A DNA stretch of 64,000 bases from Streptomyces sp. BA2 (GCF_009769735.1 NZ_WSRO01000002.1:3236001-3300000), one strand, 5' to 3'. Positions 1 to 7,991 are shown, counted from the first letter of the stretch. Translations and numbers: made by a program. Notes: generated by a model not told the origin, from the letters alone.

Positions 1-215
1 AGCAACGCGGTCCTGCGTGGCCGGCGGCGGCCGATGACGGCCATCACCGGCGCTCCGATGACCATCCCGACGGCGAAGGCCGAGGTCAGGGTGCCGGCGG
101 TGGAGAGGGACACATCGAGGTCGGCGGCGATGTCGGGGCCGAGACCGGAGAGCATGAACTCGGAGGTTCCTTGCGCGAAGACGGCAAGGCCGAGCATGTA
201 GAGAGCAAAGGGCAT
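1..215 (-). CDS. MFS transporter, N-terminal part (gene runs off the window)
   Basis: Only the first ~71 residues are present. They begin MPFALYMLGLAVFAQGTSEF and include SEFMLSGLGPDIAADL and a second hydrophobic stretch ending in GAPVMAVIGRRRPRRT, which is the TM1, loop and TM2 signature (G-x-x-x-GRRxxR-like loop) of the Cmx/CmrA-type drug:H+ antiporters of the major facilitator superfamily. The protein would be an inner-membrane exporter. I chose the ATG at 215 because GGAG lies 7 nt upstream; an in-frame ATG at 239 has no ribosome-binding site. The substrate cannot be told from this part. Confidence 0.8.
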   Translation of the reverse strand, partial: MPFALYMLGLAVFAQGTSEFMLSGLGPDIAADLDVSLSTAGTLTSAFAVGMVIGAPVMAVIGRRRPRRTAL

Positions 216-442
216 GAGGGAACTCCGCACCCACGTCATGGGTCATGGGTCGACAAGGCGGCGGTTCAGCCGTGCGGCTGCCGCGCCAGGAAGAAAAGGG
301 GGATGTCGGTCCGCGCTTCGGCGATCGATCCGGTGACGTGAGAGAGGGCCACCGGGCATGCCGGCCGGTGGCTAGAGTCTGTCGGACTCGGGACTGGACA
401 TGGCGGCAGGCTAATCAGGCCCCACGCGCCACGTCCACCCGA
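216..442. other. Intergenic region between MFS and ATP-grasp genes
   Basis: No convincing gene. On the minus strand a short frame ending at about 282 reads like the tail of a lost gene (ends FFLARQPHG), but it has no supported start and I would not annotate it. Confidence 0.4.
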
Positions 443-1327
443 TTAACTCGCGGCGGTCAGTATCTCCTTCGTCACGGCCGCCAGCGAGGCCGGGTGCAGG
501 GCGAGGAAGAGGTTCGGCTCGACGAGTTCGAGCTCCATGACGCGGGGCGCGCCTTCGTCCGCGTCGTCGACGAGGTCCACGCGTGCGTACAGCAGCTCGG
601 GGTCGCCCGGCACCGCCGCCAACGCCCGGTCGGCCACGGCGAGTTCGGCGGGGGTCGGCTGCCACGGCCGGAGGTCGGGGTGCGGCATCTTCTCGTCGTC
701 GTACGCCGCGCCGGGCGCCAGCACCGCGCCCTTCTGTATGGCGTGCAGGAACCGCCCGCCGACGAAGACGAGCGCGCGCTCCCCGGTCTCGTCTATGCGC
801 GGCATGTACGGCTGCACCATCGCGGTCAGACCTTCGCCGTGCATCCGCTCGATGTGCGCCGCGGCGGCCTCGTACTCGCCCTTCTCGTACCGGGCCGCGA
901 AGCGCGCGCCCGCCCCGTACGCGGGCTTGACGACGAACGGGCCGTCGTCCGGGATCTCGATCGCCTCGCCGGGCGCCAGATAGGCGGTCGGCACGACGGG
1001 CACCTCTGCCGCCGCCAGCTCCTCCAGGTACCGCTTGTCGGTGTTCCACCGCACCACGGACGCCGGGTTGGCCAGGACGGTGAGCCGCGCGACCCGTCCC
1101 GCCCAGGCCACGAACTCGGCAACGCGCTCGCTGTAGTCCCAAGCGGACCGGATGACGACGAGGTCGAACCCTTCCCAGTCGACCCGCGGGTCGTCCCAGG
1201 ACACGGTGGCGACGTCGGCGCCCGCCGCGCCGAGCGAGCGCGCCAGCTCGGGGAGGTCACGGTCGAGGCCGGTCTCCAGCTGAGGCCTGCTGGTGACCAG
1301 GGCGATCGTGGGGCGGTCGGGTGACAC
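443..1327 (-). CDS. ATP-grasp domain protein (RimK/DcsG-like ligase)
   Basis: 294 residues starting VSPDRPTIALVTSR from a GTG at 1327, with GGAGG 5 nt upstream. Family features are SAWDY near residue 70, FVVKP (ATP-binding Lys of the ATP-grasp fold), a metal/nucleotide-binding ERALVFVGG strand and the C-terminal ELELVEPNLFL motif that closes the active site. ATP-grasp enzymes of this type join a carboxylate to an amine or thiol through an acyl-phosphate; relatives include glutathione synthetase, RimK and the D-cycloserine ligase DcsG. The substrate is unknown and no biosynthetic neighbours help. It is cytoplasmic, with no signal peptide. The gene lies just downstream (in its reading direction) of the TnpB element, so its native upstream region may have been separated from it. 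Confidence 0.8.
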   Translation of the reverse strand: MSPDRPTIALVTSRPQLETGLDRDLPELARSLGAAGADVATVSWDDPRVDWEGFDLVVIRSAWDYSERVAEFVAWAGRVARLTVLANPASVVRWNTDKRYLEELAAAEVPVVPTAYLAPGEAIEIPDDGPFVVKPAYGAGARFAARYEKGEYEAAAAHIERMHGEGLTAMVQPYMPRIDETGERALVFVGGRFLHAIQKGAVLAPGAAYDDEKMPHPDLRPWQPTPAELAVADRALAAVPGDPELLYARVDLVDDADEGAPRVMELELVEPNLFLALHPASLAAVTKEILTAAS

Positions 1328-1511
1328 GTGGTCCTCCAGGGTTCGATGATCCGCCCCGCAGGATCTCATTCCTTAGGCCTCGGTAGTGATTCGTCTTTTG
1401 GTGGCGTCCGTGCGTGCGGTGCCGTATGTGGGTGCGAGGGTCGATTGTGTGACCTTTGCGCGGGGTGTGTCGTTGATCGGATGACAGCATCATGGCGGCG
1501 AGGGGGTATCG

Positions 1512-3467
1512 GTGAGCCGGAAGCTGCCGCTTGCCGAGGGCGAGACCGCTCGCATCGCCTGTGCCCGTGGTCTGCTGCGTACGGGTGTGGAGGAGAAGAC
1601 CGGCGAAGTGCTGTCGGCTGCAACGCTGGCGGAGCGGGTGGGCTGGGCTGCTGATCTGGTGTCGGGCATGGTGGCCGGGCTGCTGGCCGAGCACTGGCAC
1701 GCAGCCGATGTGGACCTGCTGGCCGCCGGTGAGGACGCAGCGGGGCGCGCGCTGCCGTCAAATGCCTGGATGGCTCTGCGGCGTCTTGGCTGGACCGTCG
1801 CGCCACCCGGGGGAGTTCGGGCCAACGACCGCATCGTACGCATGGCCCAGGAACAGGCCGGGCGCACGCTGCGCTCGGCGACATGGCGCGCCGATGTGAT
1901 CGCTGGTGTCCTTGCGACCTGGCCCGATGAGCCCGCTAGGCGCACCGCCAGGGAGTGGGACGCGGTCCGTGCGACCGTGGCCGGGGGCCACCATCTTCCT
2001 TCCGGCGTCATCAAGTCCCGCACCCGGCAGATCATCACGTTCGTTACCCGGCACGGGCGGATGCCTGACGATGTGTTCGAGGTGGAGGCCGTGCCACGGG
2101 TGGCGCGGATGTTGTTGCTGTCTGCCTGTGACGGGCAGCAGGCCACCATCGAACGTGCCGACGAGCCGGGCCGGGCCCTGCTGCGCCTGCAGGTGCCGAC
2201 CCGGCCTGATCCGCGGTGCTATACGGACTGGACGTGGGTGGCCTGCCCGCTCAGGCTGCCGCCGACGGTCCCTGCCGCCGTGGTGTTGCACCTGCCCACC
2301 CTGCGCGTCCATCAGGGTCGGGTGCGGGTCGATCTCGCCTACTCCCACGCCGTCCCCAAGGCACGGTGGAGCGGGCATGTGGTCGCGCTGGGCGTGGACT
2401 GGGGCCTGAACACCCTGCTGTCCGCCGGAGCTGTCCGTCTGCAAGAGGACGGAAGGATCACTGCCCTGGGTAGCGGTGGCATGTTCCGTGCGGCCGGAGT
2501 GCTGGCCAAACAGCACCGGCTGCGCCGTCACGGCGAGCAGTTGCACGCGAAGATCGCCCGGTACCAGCGGCTCACCGGCGGCAACGAGCAGCACGCCCTG
2601 GTGGCCAGGCAGGCGGTCCTGACCCAGGAGATCAGACACGTCAGCGACCGGCGCTCGAACCTCAACGACGCGTTGGCGTGGGCCGCCGCCCGCTGGGCCG
2701 TGGACCAGGCCATCGCCGCCGGGGCGAGCGTCATGTACATCGAAGACCTCCGCTCGATGGAAGCCCGCGGCATGGGCCGCACCCACAACACCCGCATGTC
2801 CCAGGCCGTGCGCGGGCAGATCGTGGCGCGGATGCGGCACCTGGCCGCCGAAAGCGGTATCGCCGTTGTCACCGTCCCGGCGCGCAACACTTCCAGGCAC
2901 TGCCCGCAGTGCCTGGAAGTGTTGCGCCACCGCAAGGCCCCCGACAGGCCCACCACACCGGGCTGGAAATGGGCGCTGTGCGGCTCCTGCGGCTGGCAGG
3001 GCGACCGTGACACGGGTGCGTGGCGGCGTATCGCCGCACGTGGCCTGACACACCAGTCCAAGACCGCCACCGACCGCGCCACCCATGCCATGGTGATCCG
3101 CTCAGTGGTGGACACGCTCGAAGCGGGTGCGGTCATCACACCCCCCGCGCCCAAGACCAGCCGGACGGACCGGTCCAAGACTGGACCCACCCGGCGGCAC
3201 ACCACACGTCCGACGCCCAGGCGACGCCGGACACCCTCCCCCGCCAGGCCGCAGGGCCTGGCGGGCAAGCGTCCGGAGGGACACGCCCACACGGGCCGGA
3301 GACGGCTGCCCCGCGCAGCCCACCGGAACCAGGGCGTGACAACGATCAGCACACCCACCACAGCCGGTCAGCGGCCACGAGGAACGGCACTCGGCGCTGG
3401 ATTCCACCTCCACGCCCACGCCACCCCTCCACGATGGGCGAAACCCGAGCCAGACCACCACGTCTGA
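1512..3467 (+). CDS. tnpB: TnpB-like RNA-guided nuclease / IS605 OrfB-type transposase accessory
   Basis: 651 residues from a GTG at 1512, preceded by AGGGGG. The RuvC-like catalytic triad of TnpB can be placed: D296 in LGVDWGLNT (RuvC-I), E411 in YIEDLRSME (RuvC-II) and D500 in DRDTGAW (RuvC-III). A zinc ribbon lies between II and III, with CPQC at about 463-466 and CGSCG at about 491. TnpB proteins are guided by a right-end RNA to cut DNA and help maintain their element; they are the ancestors of Cas12. The N-terminal ~250 residues are longer than in compact TnpBs, and the last ~130 residues are a basic, low-complexity tail rich in Arg, Thr and Pro. All three catalytic acids and both Cys pairs are present, so it could be active. 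It overlaps the end of the opposite-strand HAD gene by 100 nt. Confidence 0.85.
   Translation: MSRKLPLAEGETARIACARGLLRTGVEEKTGEVLSAATLAERVGWAADLVSGMVAGLLAEHWHAADVDLLAAGEDAAGRALPSNAWMALRRLGWTVAPPGGVRANDRIVRMAQEQAGRTLRSATWRADVIAGVLATWPDEPARRTAREWDAVRATVAGGHHLPSGVIKSRTRQIITFVTRHGRMPDDVFEVEAVPRVARMLLLSACDGQQATIERADEPGRALLRLQVPTRPDPRCYTDWTWVACPLRLPPTVPAAVVLHLPTLRVHQGRVRVDLAYSHAVPKARWSGHVVALGVDWGLNTLLSAGAVRLQEDGRITALGSGGMFRAAGVLAKQHRLRRHGEQLHAKIARYQRLTGGNEQHALVARQAVLTQEIRHVSDRRSNLNDALAWAAARWAVDQAIAAGASVMYIEDLRSMEARGMGRTHNTRMSQAVRGQIVARMRHLAAESGIAVVTVPARNTSRHCPQCLEVLRHRKAPDRPTTPGWKWALCGSCGWQGDRDTGAWRRIAARGLTHQSKTATDRATHAMVIRSVVDTLEAGAVITPPAPKTSRTDRSKTGPTRRHTTRPTPRRRRTPSPARPQGLAGKRPEGHAHTGRRRLPRAAHRNQGVTTISTPTTAGQRPRGTALGAGFHLHAHATPPRWAKPEPDHHV
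2882..2927. repeat. Perfect 22-bp inverted repeat (2-nt loop) inside tnpB
   Basis: Arms 2882-2903 and 2906-2927 are exact reverse complements around the loop CC (2904-2905). The palindrome covers the codons for the first zinc-knuckle (SRHCPQCLEVL). Left arm begins GCGCAACACTTCC and right arm ends GGAAGTGTTGCGC. Confidence 0.95.
3240..3265. repeat. Perfect 11-bp hairpin in the 3' part of tnpB
   Basis: CCCGCCAGGCC (3240-3250), loop GCAG, GGCCTGGCGGG (3255-3265). It lies in the low-complexity C-terminal coding region, where the guide-RNA scaffold is encoded in known TnpB elements. That role is inferred. Confidence 0.8.
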
Positions 3468-3979
3468 CACGGGATCTCGAAGCTGATCAGAGACGCTAAC
3501 AACTTGTCGACGTGCTCCCGGCCAGGCAGCGCATAGGACCGCAGTCCCGCACCCGCGGCCCCGCCGTCCTTGGCGGGGTGGTCACCGACCATCAGGGTGT
3601 CCGCGTAGGGCAACCAGTACTCGGGGGAACGGAGTTGTTCGTAGAGGACGTCGGCGACGGGGGCGAGCGCCGGGGCCGATGCGTACCACGTGGTGAACGC
3701 GTGGCGGTGGGCCCTGGACGAGACGTCGCGTGCGTGCTGGGCCTCGATCACGGCGGGGTCCGAGAGGCCCGCCTCCAGGGAGGTGAGGATGGCGTACATC
3801 GCGGGCTCGTCCACCGGGTCGGGCAGTGCGGCGCGGATGCGGTCCTCGTAGGGCTGGATCTGGAACAGCGTCCCGGAAAAGTCGACGAGCACCGCCCTGG
3901 GGCGCGCTACAGGGGCGGGGGCGGTGGCGCGGATCGGACACTCGGGGCCGCAGACAGGCAGGAGCTGGGGAGTTGGCAC
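3368..3979 (-). pseudogene. HAD-family hydrolase gene, internally deleted and 3'-disrupted
   Basis: Starts at GTG 3979 with AGGGAG 5 nt upstream. Motif I is clear (VLVDFSGTLF, about residues 31-40) and motif IV is clear (LMVGDHPAKDGGAAGAG). LPYADT runs straight into LMVGDHPA, so the ~60 residues that normally carry motif II (Ser/Thr) and motif III (Lys) of the haloacid dehalogenase fold are missing in frame. The C-terminus after about SLISFEIP reads into the end of the TnpB element (QTWWSGSGFAHRGG) and looks foreign. Intact relatives are phosphatases of about 230-250 residues. With motifs II and III gone, phosphohydrolase activity is unlikely. I call it a probable pseudogene, although the frame is open and the start signals look good. 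Confidence 0.65.
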
Positions 3980-4032
3980 GGGATCTCCCTGTCGACCGTC
4001 GCGTAATGCCGCGATGAGGATCTGTCGGCACG

Positions 4033-4058
4033 CGGCGCCCCGCGGAGGCGGGGCGCCG
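4033..4058 (-). terminator. Rho-independent-type hairpin downstream of the secreted-protein gene
   Basis: 11-bp stem: GGCGCCCCGC (4034-4043), loop GGAG, GCGGGGCGCC (4048-4057), plus a closing C-G pair. It lies 31 nt past the stop of the 4089-4385 gene. There is no clear T-run, as is usual in Streptomyces. Confidence 0.6.
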
Positions 4059-4088
4059 GTGTGGCACTTTCTGGCCGGCTCGGGCAGG

Positions 4089-4385
4089 TCAGAGGATGAA
4101 GACGCTCTGGGCGGTCTCCGTGTAGTACGTCTCGCCGGGATGGACGAGCCGCTCGACCGGGCCGCCGCAGCCCGGGCCGGAGTGCACCTCCGCGATAGCG
4201 TCGGTGTGGTTGGTCACCGAGGACGGGAACCAGTCGACGGGGTAGCAGCCGCTCGGGTCTTCGTACGCGTTGCCGTTGACGATCAGGACACCTTCCGCCG
4301 CGTACGCCGAACCCGGCACCGCCACCGTCAGAGTCACGGCCGCCGCGATCGCCCCCAGGGTCACGGCCATGCGTCGTCGCATCAT
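4089..4385 (-). CDS. Small secreted protein, function unknown
   Basis: 98 residues from ATG 4385 (MMRRRMAV), with GGAGGGG 8 nt upstream. Residues 1-32 are a classic Sec signal peptide: an arginine-rich n-region, the core VTLGAIAAAVTLTVAV and the cleavage site SAYA|AEG. The mature ~66-residue protein has only two cysteines (DPSGCYPVDWF and GPGCGG), which could form one disulfide. I do not recognise a named family. The gene stands alone between the damaged HAD gene and the divergent Ser/Thr kinase. Confidence 0.75.
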   Translation of the reverse strand: MMRRRMAVTLGAIAAAVTLTVAVPGSAYAAEGVLIVNGNAYEDPSGCYPVDWFPSSVTNHTDAIAEVHSGPGCGGPVERLVHPGETYYTETAQSVFIL

Positions 4386-4592
4386 GTTGAGATCCCCTCC
4401 ACCGTGCGGGCCGCTCCCGACGCGACCCGCTGGAGTCACCCACCGTAGTCGATCAGGCACGCCACGTATCCGGCGTGCGGTTGCACCTGCCGTCAGCGTG
4501 TGCGCCGTTCACTTCTCTTCACCGCTCGGTCACGCCACTCACGCACCACGGTCACCAATCGGCCCAACTGGGCCTTATGCAACGGGAGTTCG

Positions 4593-4598
4593 TATGAT
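4593..4598 (+). promoter_or_regulatory. -10-like box placing a leaderless start for the kinase gene
   Basis: TATGAT ends 6 nt before the ATG at 4605. No good -35 box or close ribosome-binding site is visible, so transcription probably begins at or next to the start codon. Confidence 0.4.
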
Positions 4599-4604
4599 GC
4601 GGCC

Positions 4605-6311
4605 ATGGCGAGTCACGGGGATCTCATAGCGGGGCGCTACCGCATCACGACGCCGCTCGGGCGCGGCGGCATGGGCACGGTCTGGCGAGCGGAGGACGAG
4701 CTCCTGGGCCGTGCCGTCGCGGTGAAGGAGCTGCACGTCGACGCGGGCCAGTCGGCCGCCGACGCCGCGGGCAGGCGCGAACGCACGCTGCGCGAGGCAC
4801 GCTCGGTCGCGCAGGTGAAGCACCCCGGCATCCTGGTCCTGCACGACGTCGTCCAGCACGACGCGCAGCCCTGGCTCGTGATGGAGCTGATCGACGGCCG
4901 CTCGCTCGCCGACCGGATGGCCCTGGAGGGACCGGTCCCGCCCGCCGAGGCGGCCCGCATCGGCCTCGCCCTGCTCGCCGCGCTGCGCGCCGCGCACACG
5001 GCCGGGGTCCTGCACCGCGACCTCAAGCCCGCGAACGTACTCCTGGAGGCGGGGACGGAGCGCGTGGTGCTCTCCGACTTCGGGATCGCGCAGGTCGCCG
5101 GGCAGACGACGCTCACGGAGACGGGCGCGTTCGTCGGGTCGCCCGAGTACACCGCCCCGGAGCGCATGTCGGGGAAGCGCACGGGCCCGGAGTCCGACCT
5201 GTGGTCGCTCGGGGTGCTGCTCTGCGCGGCCGTCGAGGGCGAGTCCCCGTTCCACCGCGACTCGGTGGCGGGGGTCCTGCACGCCGTCGTCATGGACGAG
5301 ATCAGGGTCCCTGACTCCGCCGGTCCGCTGACTCCCGTCGTACGCGGTCTCCTTGAGCGGGACCCCGAGCGGCGGCTCGGCGCCGACGAGGCCGAACAGG
5401 CCCTGCGCGGCTTCCTGGTGGAGGAGCGGATGCCCACCGTCCCTCGCGCGCCGGTGGCCCCCGGGCCCGCGGCGCCGCCGCCGTCCGACGACGCGATCGT
5501 GCTCGGCTCAGCCCCGGCACCGGCCGCGCGCCCCCGGATCCGTACGGCGCTCCTGGCCGGCGCCCTGGTCCTCGCCCTCGCCGCGGGCGGCACCGGCGCG
5601 TGGATCATGACGCGGGGCGACTCCAGCCCAGGGGCGGAGGCGACGGGACGCGGCGGCGCCGCTGACGAGGTGCGCGAGAAGCCGGAGACCGAGAAGCCGG
5701 ACAAGACGCCGTCCAAGAGCGCCGACAAGCCGAAGAAGCCCGGCAAGGACGGCAAGAACGGCAAGAAGAGCCCGGCCCCCAAGCCGTCCCCCGAAGGCAC
5801 CGGCAAGCCCGCCCCGGCCGGTACGGCCGCCCCCGACAAGCCGGACAAGCCCGCCGACGACGATCCGGCCCCCGCGGGCTACCGGACGGTCTCCGACCCC
5901 ACCGGCTTCAAGATGGTGACGCCCAACGGCTTCGCCCGCTCCGCCGAACCGCCCCGCGTCTACTACAACTCGGCGGACAACGCCTTCCGCATCGGCGTCC
6001 ACCCCCAGCCCCTGGACCCGGAAGGCCCCCTGGCGGTGATGCGGCAGGCACACAAGGACGGCCCCTCGGACTATCCGGGCTACCGCGACGGCTCGGTCCG
6101 TGAGACCACGCACAACGGCCACCCCGCCGCAGTCTGGGAGTTCACCTGGGACGGCGGCTCCGGCGACGGCGGGCCGCGCCGCACGTACGACCTGAGCTGG
6201 GACGAGGGCGGCAAGATGTACGACCTGTGGGTCTCGGCACCCGCCGGGCGGGCGGCGGCGGGCGAGCGCCACTTCATCGAGGCGCACCGCTCCTTCACAC
6301 GGACAGGCTGA
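4605..6311 (+). CDS. Transmembrane Ser/Thr protein kinase (PknB type)
   Basis: 568 residues. The kinase domain (about 10-275) has the glycine loop LGRGGMGTVWRA, catalytic Lys in VAVKELH, HRDLKPANV, DFGIA and APE, so it should be active. It is followed by a Pro-rich linker, a single membrane span (about 325-345, TALLAGALVLALAAGG), a long Lys/Pro/Ala-rich stalk, and an extracellular C-terminal domain of about 140 residues (PTGFKMVTPNGFARS... YDLWVSAP). The extracellular part is not PASTA; domains of this kind are common in Streptomyces kinases and presumably sense a ligand. I chose ATG 4605 because homology begins at GDLIAGRYRI and a -10 box lies just before it; upstream in-frame codons give a non-conserved extension. 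No cognate phosphatase is adjacent. Confidence 0.9.
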   Translation: MASHGDLIAGRYRITTPLGRGGMGTVWRAEDELLGRAVAVKELHVDAGQSAADAAGRRERTLREARSVAQVKHPGILVLHDVVQHDAQPWLVMELIDGRSLADRMALEGPVPPAEAARIGLALLAALRAAHTAGVLHRDLKPANVLLEAGTERVVLSDFGIAQVAGQTTLTETGAFVGSPEYTAPERMSGKRTGPESDLWSLGVLLCAAVEGESPFHRDSVAGVLHAVVMDEIRVPDSAGPLTPVVRGLLERDPERRLGADEAEQALRGFLVEERMPTVPRAPVAPGPAAPPPSDDAIVLGSAPAPAARPRIRTALLAGALVLALAAGGTGAWIMTRGDSSPGAEATGRGGAADEVREKPETEKPDKTPSKSADKPKKPGKDGKNGKKSPAPKPSPEGTGKPAPAGTAAPDKPDKPADDDPAPAGYRTVSDPTGFKMVTPNGFARSAEPPRVYYNSADNAFRIGVHPQPLDPEGPLAVMRQAHKDGPSDYPGYRDGSVRETTHNGHPAAVWEFTWDGGSGDGGPRRTYDLSWDEGGKMYDLWVSAPAGRAAAGERHFIEAHRSFTRTG

Positions 6312-6612
6312 CGGGTTCGAGGGCTCGACTCCGGGCCCGCGAGCCCGCTCCTTGGAGACGCCGCGCGGCCAGAGCCGGTCGACCAGGACGCGTACGCCGT
6401 CCGAAAATGCGAACAGGGGAGCAGTTGTTCCCTGGAACAGGTGATCGTCGCGTCAGGGATTGCATGTGACGCAAGTGATTGACGATGATTACGGAACGCA
6501 AGCAACGGGCTGCAGACCGTAGTTGCTGCTTTCCCGGTCCATGTCCCGTACGGGGTCCGGGAGTTGGAACATCCGAAACATCCTGAGAAGTCCCACAAGG
6601 AGAAGCACCACC
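6312..6612 (+). other. 300-nt leader region upstream of a 19-residue peptide gene
   Basis: No longer gene is seen. It holds a palindrome TGTTCC-CT-GGAACA at 6426-6439, a TTGACG that could be a -35 box at about 6479, and an AGGAG ribosome-binding site at 6598-6602 for the peptide ORF. The region could encode a structured 5' leader. Confidence 0.4.
6426..6439. promoter_or_regulatory. Operator-like palindrome
   Basis: TGTTCCCTGGAACA, 6-bp perfect arms with a 2-nt centre, ~175 nt upstream of the peptide gene. The binding protein is unknown. Confidence 0.35.
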
Positions 6613-6672
6613 ATGAACCTCATCACTGACGTCGTCGCCGGTCTCGCCCACTTCCTCGGCTGGCTGGTCTGA
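6613..6672 (+). CDS. 19-residue hydrophobic/amphipathic peptide
   Basis: MNLITDVVAGLAHFLGWLV, encoded by ATG 6613 to TGA 6670-6672. AGGAG lies at 6598-6602, 10 nt before the ATG, and a perfect 13-bp terminator hairpin follows 22 nt after the stop. The peptide is a single hydrophobic helix with one Asp and one His. It resembles membrane-active or membrane-regulatory micropeptides in size and character, but I cannot assign a family. It sits alone between the kinase and a convergent acyltransferase gene. The ribosome-binding site, start, stop and private terminator together argue that it is a real short transcription unit. Confidence 0.6.
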   Translation: MNLITDVVAGLAHFLGWLV

Positions 6673-6694
6673 CGTCACCCGAAGTGCCCGCAGC

Positions 6695-6729
6695 GACGCC
6701 GCCTCCCCCGTCCCACGGGAGGCGGCGTC
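6695..6729. terminator. Strong bidirectional terminator hairpin
   Basis: GACGCCGCCTCCC (6695-6707), 9-nt loop, GGGAGGCGGCGTC (6717-6729); a perfect 13-bp stem between the peptide gene and the end of the acyltransferase gene on the other strand. Confidence 0.85.
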
Positions 6730-6758
6730 GCCGCGTCGGAGCACGTCCGAGGAGAAGG

Positions 6759-7991
6759 TCAGCGCGTCCGGTCCGGGTAGAAGTCCCGCGTCGCGCCCTT
6801 GCCGTCCTTCGCCTTGCCGAGCAGGCCCGCCGGATACTCCACGAGCCAGTAGCTCGCCGCCCCGACCGCCAGCGCGACCGCGAGGACGATCAGCGCCGCG
6901 AACGGGAAGCCCGCCCGACCGGCGGGCACGAGGCCGGACTTGATGAGCTGCAGCATGACCGGCTCGTGCCAGATGTAGACGCTGTAGCTGATGAGCCCGA
7001 CCGCCGTCACCCAGCGCGCCCTCAACAGGCCGTGCCAGCGCACCTGTTCCCGCGGGCGGACGTGCAGCGTGGCATGGAGCAGCGCGAACCACAGCAGGGC
7101 GGCGATCGGGTGGTAGAAGGTGTGGGCGAAGCTCTCCGCCTCGGAGAAGTACGACAGGGCGTAGAGCCCCGCGAGCGCCGCCACCGCGAGCGGCACCGTC
7201 GCCCGCGCGCTCAGCTTGCCCCGCTCGCCGAGCGCCACGAGCAGCACCGCGAGCGCCATGCCCGCCGCGAACCCCCCGAAGCGGGCCTGCGGGCCGAAGT
7301 ACACCGGCCAGTCGGTGTGCGGCACCCCCACGACGTAGTGCGCGACGGAGATCCAGACCACCGGCAGCACGAAGAGCGCCGCGCACCCCGACAGGCACAC
7401 GGCGACCCGCGCCCGCCGCGTCGCGAGCCCCCGGCACACCCGCACCGCGAGCGGCCCGAGCGCGACGAGCGCCAGGTAGAAGGCGACCTCCAGGGAGAGG
7501 GACCAGGTGGGCCCGAGGGTGTAGAAGATCCGCTCCTGGTCGAAGACGTGCGTGAAGGTGAGGTGCTCGACCAGGTCGCGCCAGTCGCCCGGCAGCGTCG
7601 GATTGCGGCTCGCCCAGACGACGAGCACCGCCAGGAAGTACAGCGGCAGAATGCGGATCGCCCGCCGGAAGAGGAAGGTCTTCCCCGTACGGACCGAGCC
7701 TCCGTCGATGGCAGCGCGGGCGTACGACAGCGTGAGCAGATACGCGGACATCACGAAGAAGAGGTCGATCACCTCCAGCGAGACCAGCGCGCCGAGCCAG
7801 GGGCTTTCGACGGGCGGGTGCGATCCTGCCGCGTCGTAGGTGTAGTACTCCTGCCACACGTGGAAGAGGACCGTGCTCAGGGCGGCGAGGCCGCGGTATC
7901 CCTGGAGTTCGAGCGCGCGCCCGCGGGTGGCGGGTGGCGCGGGGGCCGCCGCCTCGGGGGGCCGGGCGGCGGTCAGGGTGCTCGTGCTCAT
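6759..7991 (-). CDS. Membrane acyltransferase 3 (OafA/YrhL family)
   Basis: 410 residues. After a short cytoplasmic tail, the ELQGYRGLAALSTVLFHVWQEYY motif begins TM1 and holds the family R-x(10)-H (RGLAA...FH) thought to take part in acyl transfer from the membrane. About ten membrane spans follow, with FFVMSAYLLT (the FF-x-x-SG/A motif) and FLFRRAIRILPLY. Members O-acetylate or O-acylate cell-surface sugars and lipids. The ATG at 7991 overlaps the TGA of the upstream glycosyltransferase gene by 4 nt (ATGA), which shows translational coupling. The acyltransferase therefore probably modifies the glycan made by that enzyme. Confidence 0.9.
   Translation of the reverse strand: MSTSTLTAARPPEAAAPAPPATRGRALELQGYRGLAALSTVLFHVWQEYYTYDAAGSHPPVESPWLGALVSLEVIDLFFVMSAYLLTLSYARAAIDGGSVRTGKTFLFRRAIRILPLYFLAVLVVWASRNPTLPGDWRDLVEHLTFTHVFDQERIFYTLGPTWSLSLEVAFYLALVALGPLAVRVCRGLATRRARVAVCLSGCAALFVLPVVWISVAHYVVGVPHTDWPVYFGPQARFGGFAAGMALAVLLVALGERGKLSARATVPLAVAALAGLYALSYFSEAESFAHTFYHPIAALLWFALLHATLHVRPREQVRWHGLLRARWVTAVGLISYSVYIWHEPVMLQLIKSGLVPAGRAGFPFAALIVLAVALAVGAASYWLVEYPAGLLGKAKDGKGATRDFYPDRTR

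Larger units (their letters stand above)
1368..3478 (+). mobile_element. Putative stand-alone TnpB (IS200/IS605-type) element
   Basis: Boundaries are inferred. The 7-mer GGATCTC occurs at 1361-1367 and again at 3472-3478, bracketing the tnpB gene. Removing 1368-3478 would rejoin 1367 to the HAD-gene sequence at 3479 and carry the HAD reading frame on. No TnpA (Y1 transposase) is present, so this would be a non-autonomous or TnpB-only element. A perfect 11-bp hairpin (3240-3265) near the 3' end and a 22-bp hairpin (2882-2927) are candidates for structures in a guide (omega) RNA made from the right end. The 7-mer match could be chance. Confidence 0.45.

Noticed and set aside
1257..1700. 147-codon minus-strand frame across the left end of the TnpB element
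   Set aside because: It crosses the inferred element boundary and overlaps both neighbours. It may include the displaced tail of the HAD gene but is not a gene itself.
2528..3361. 277-codon frame antisense to tnpB
   Set aside because: Shadow of tnpB with no recognisable domain; the CPQC motif in it only reflects the palindrome.
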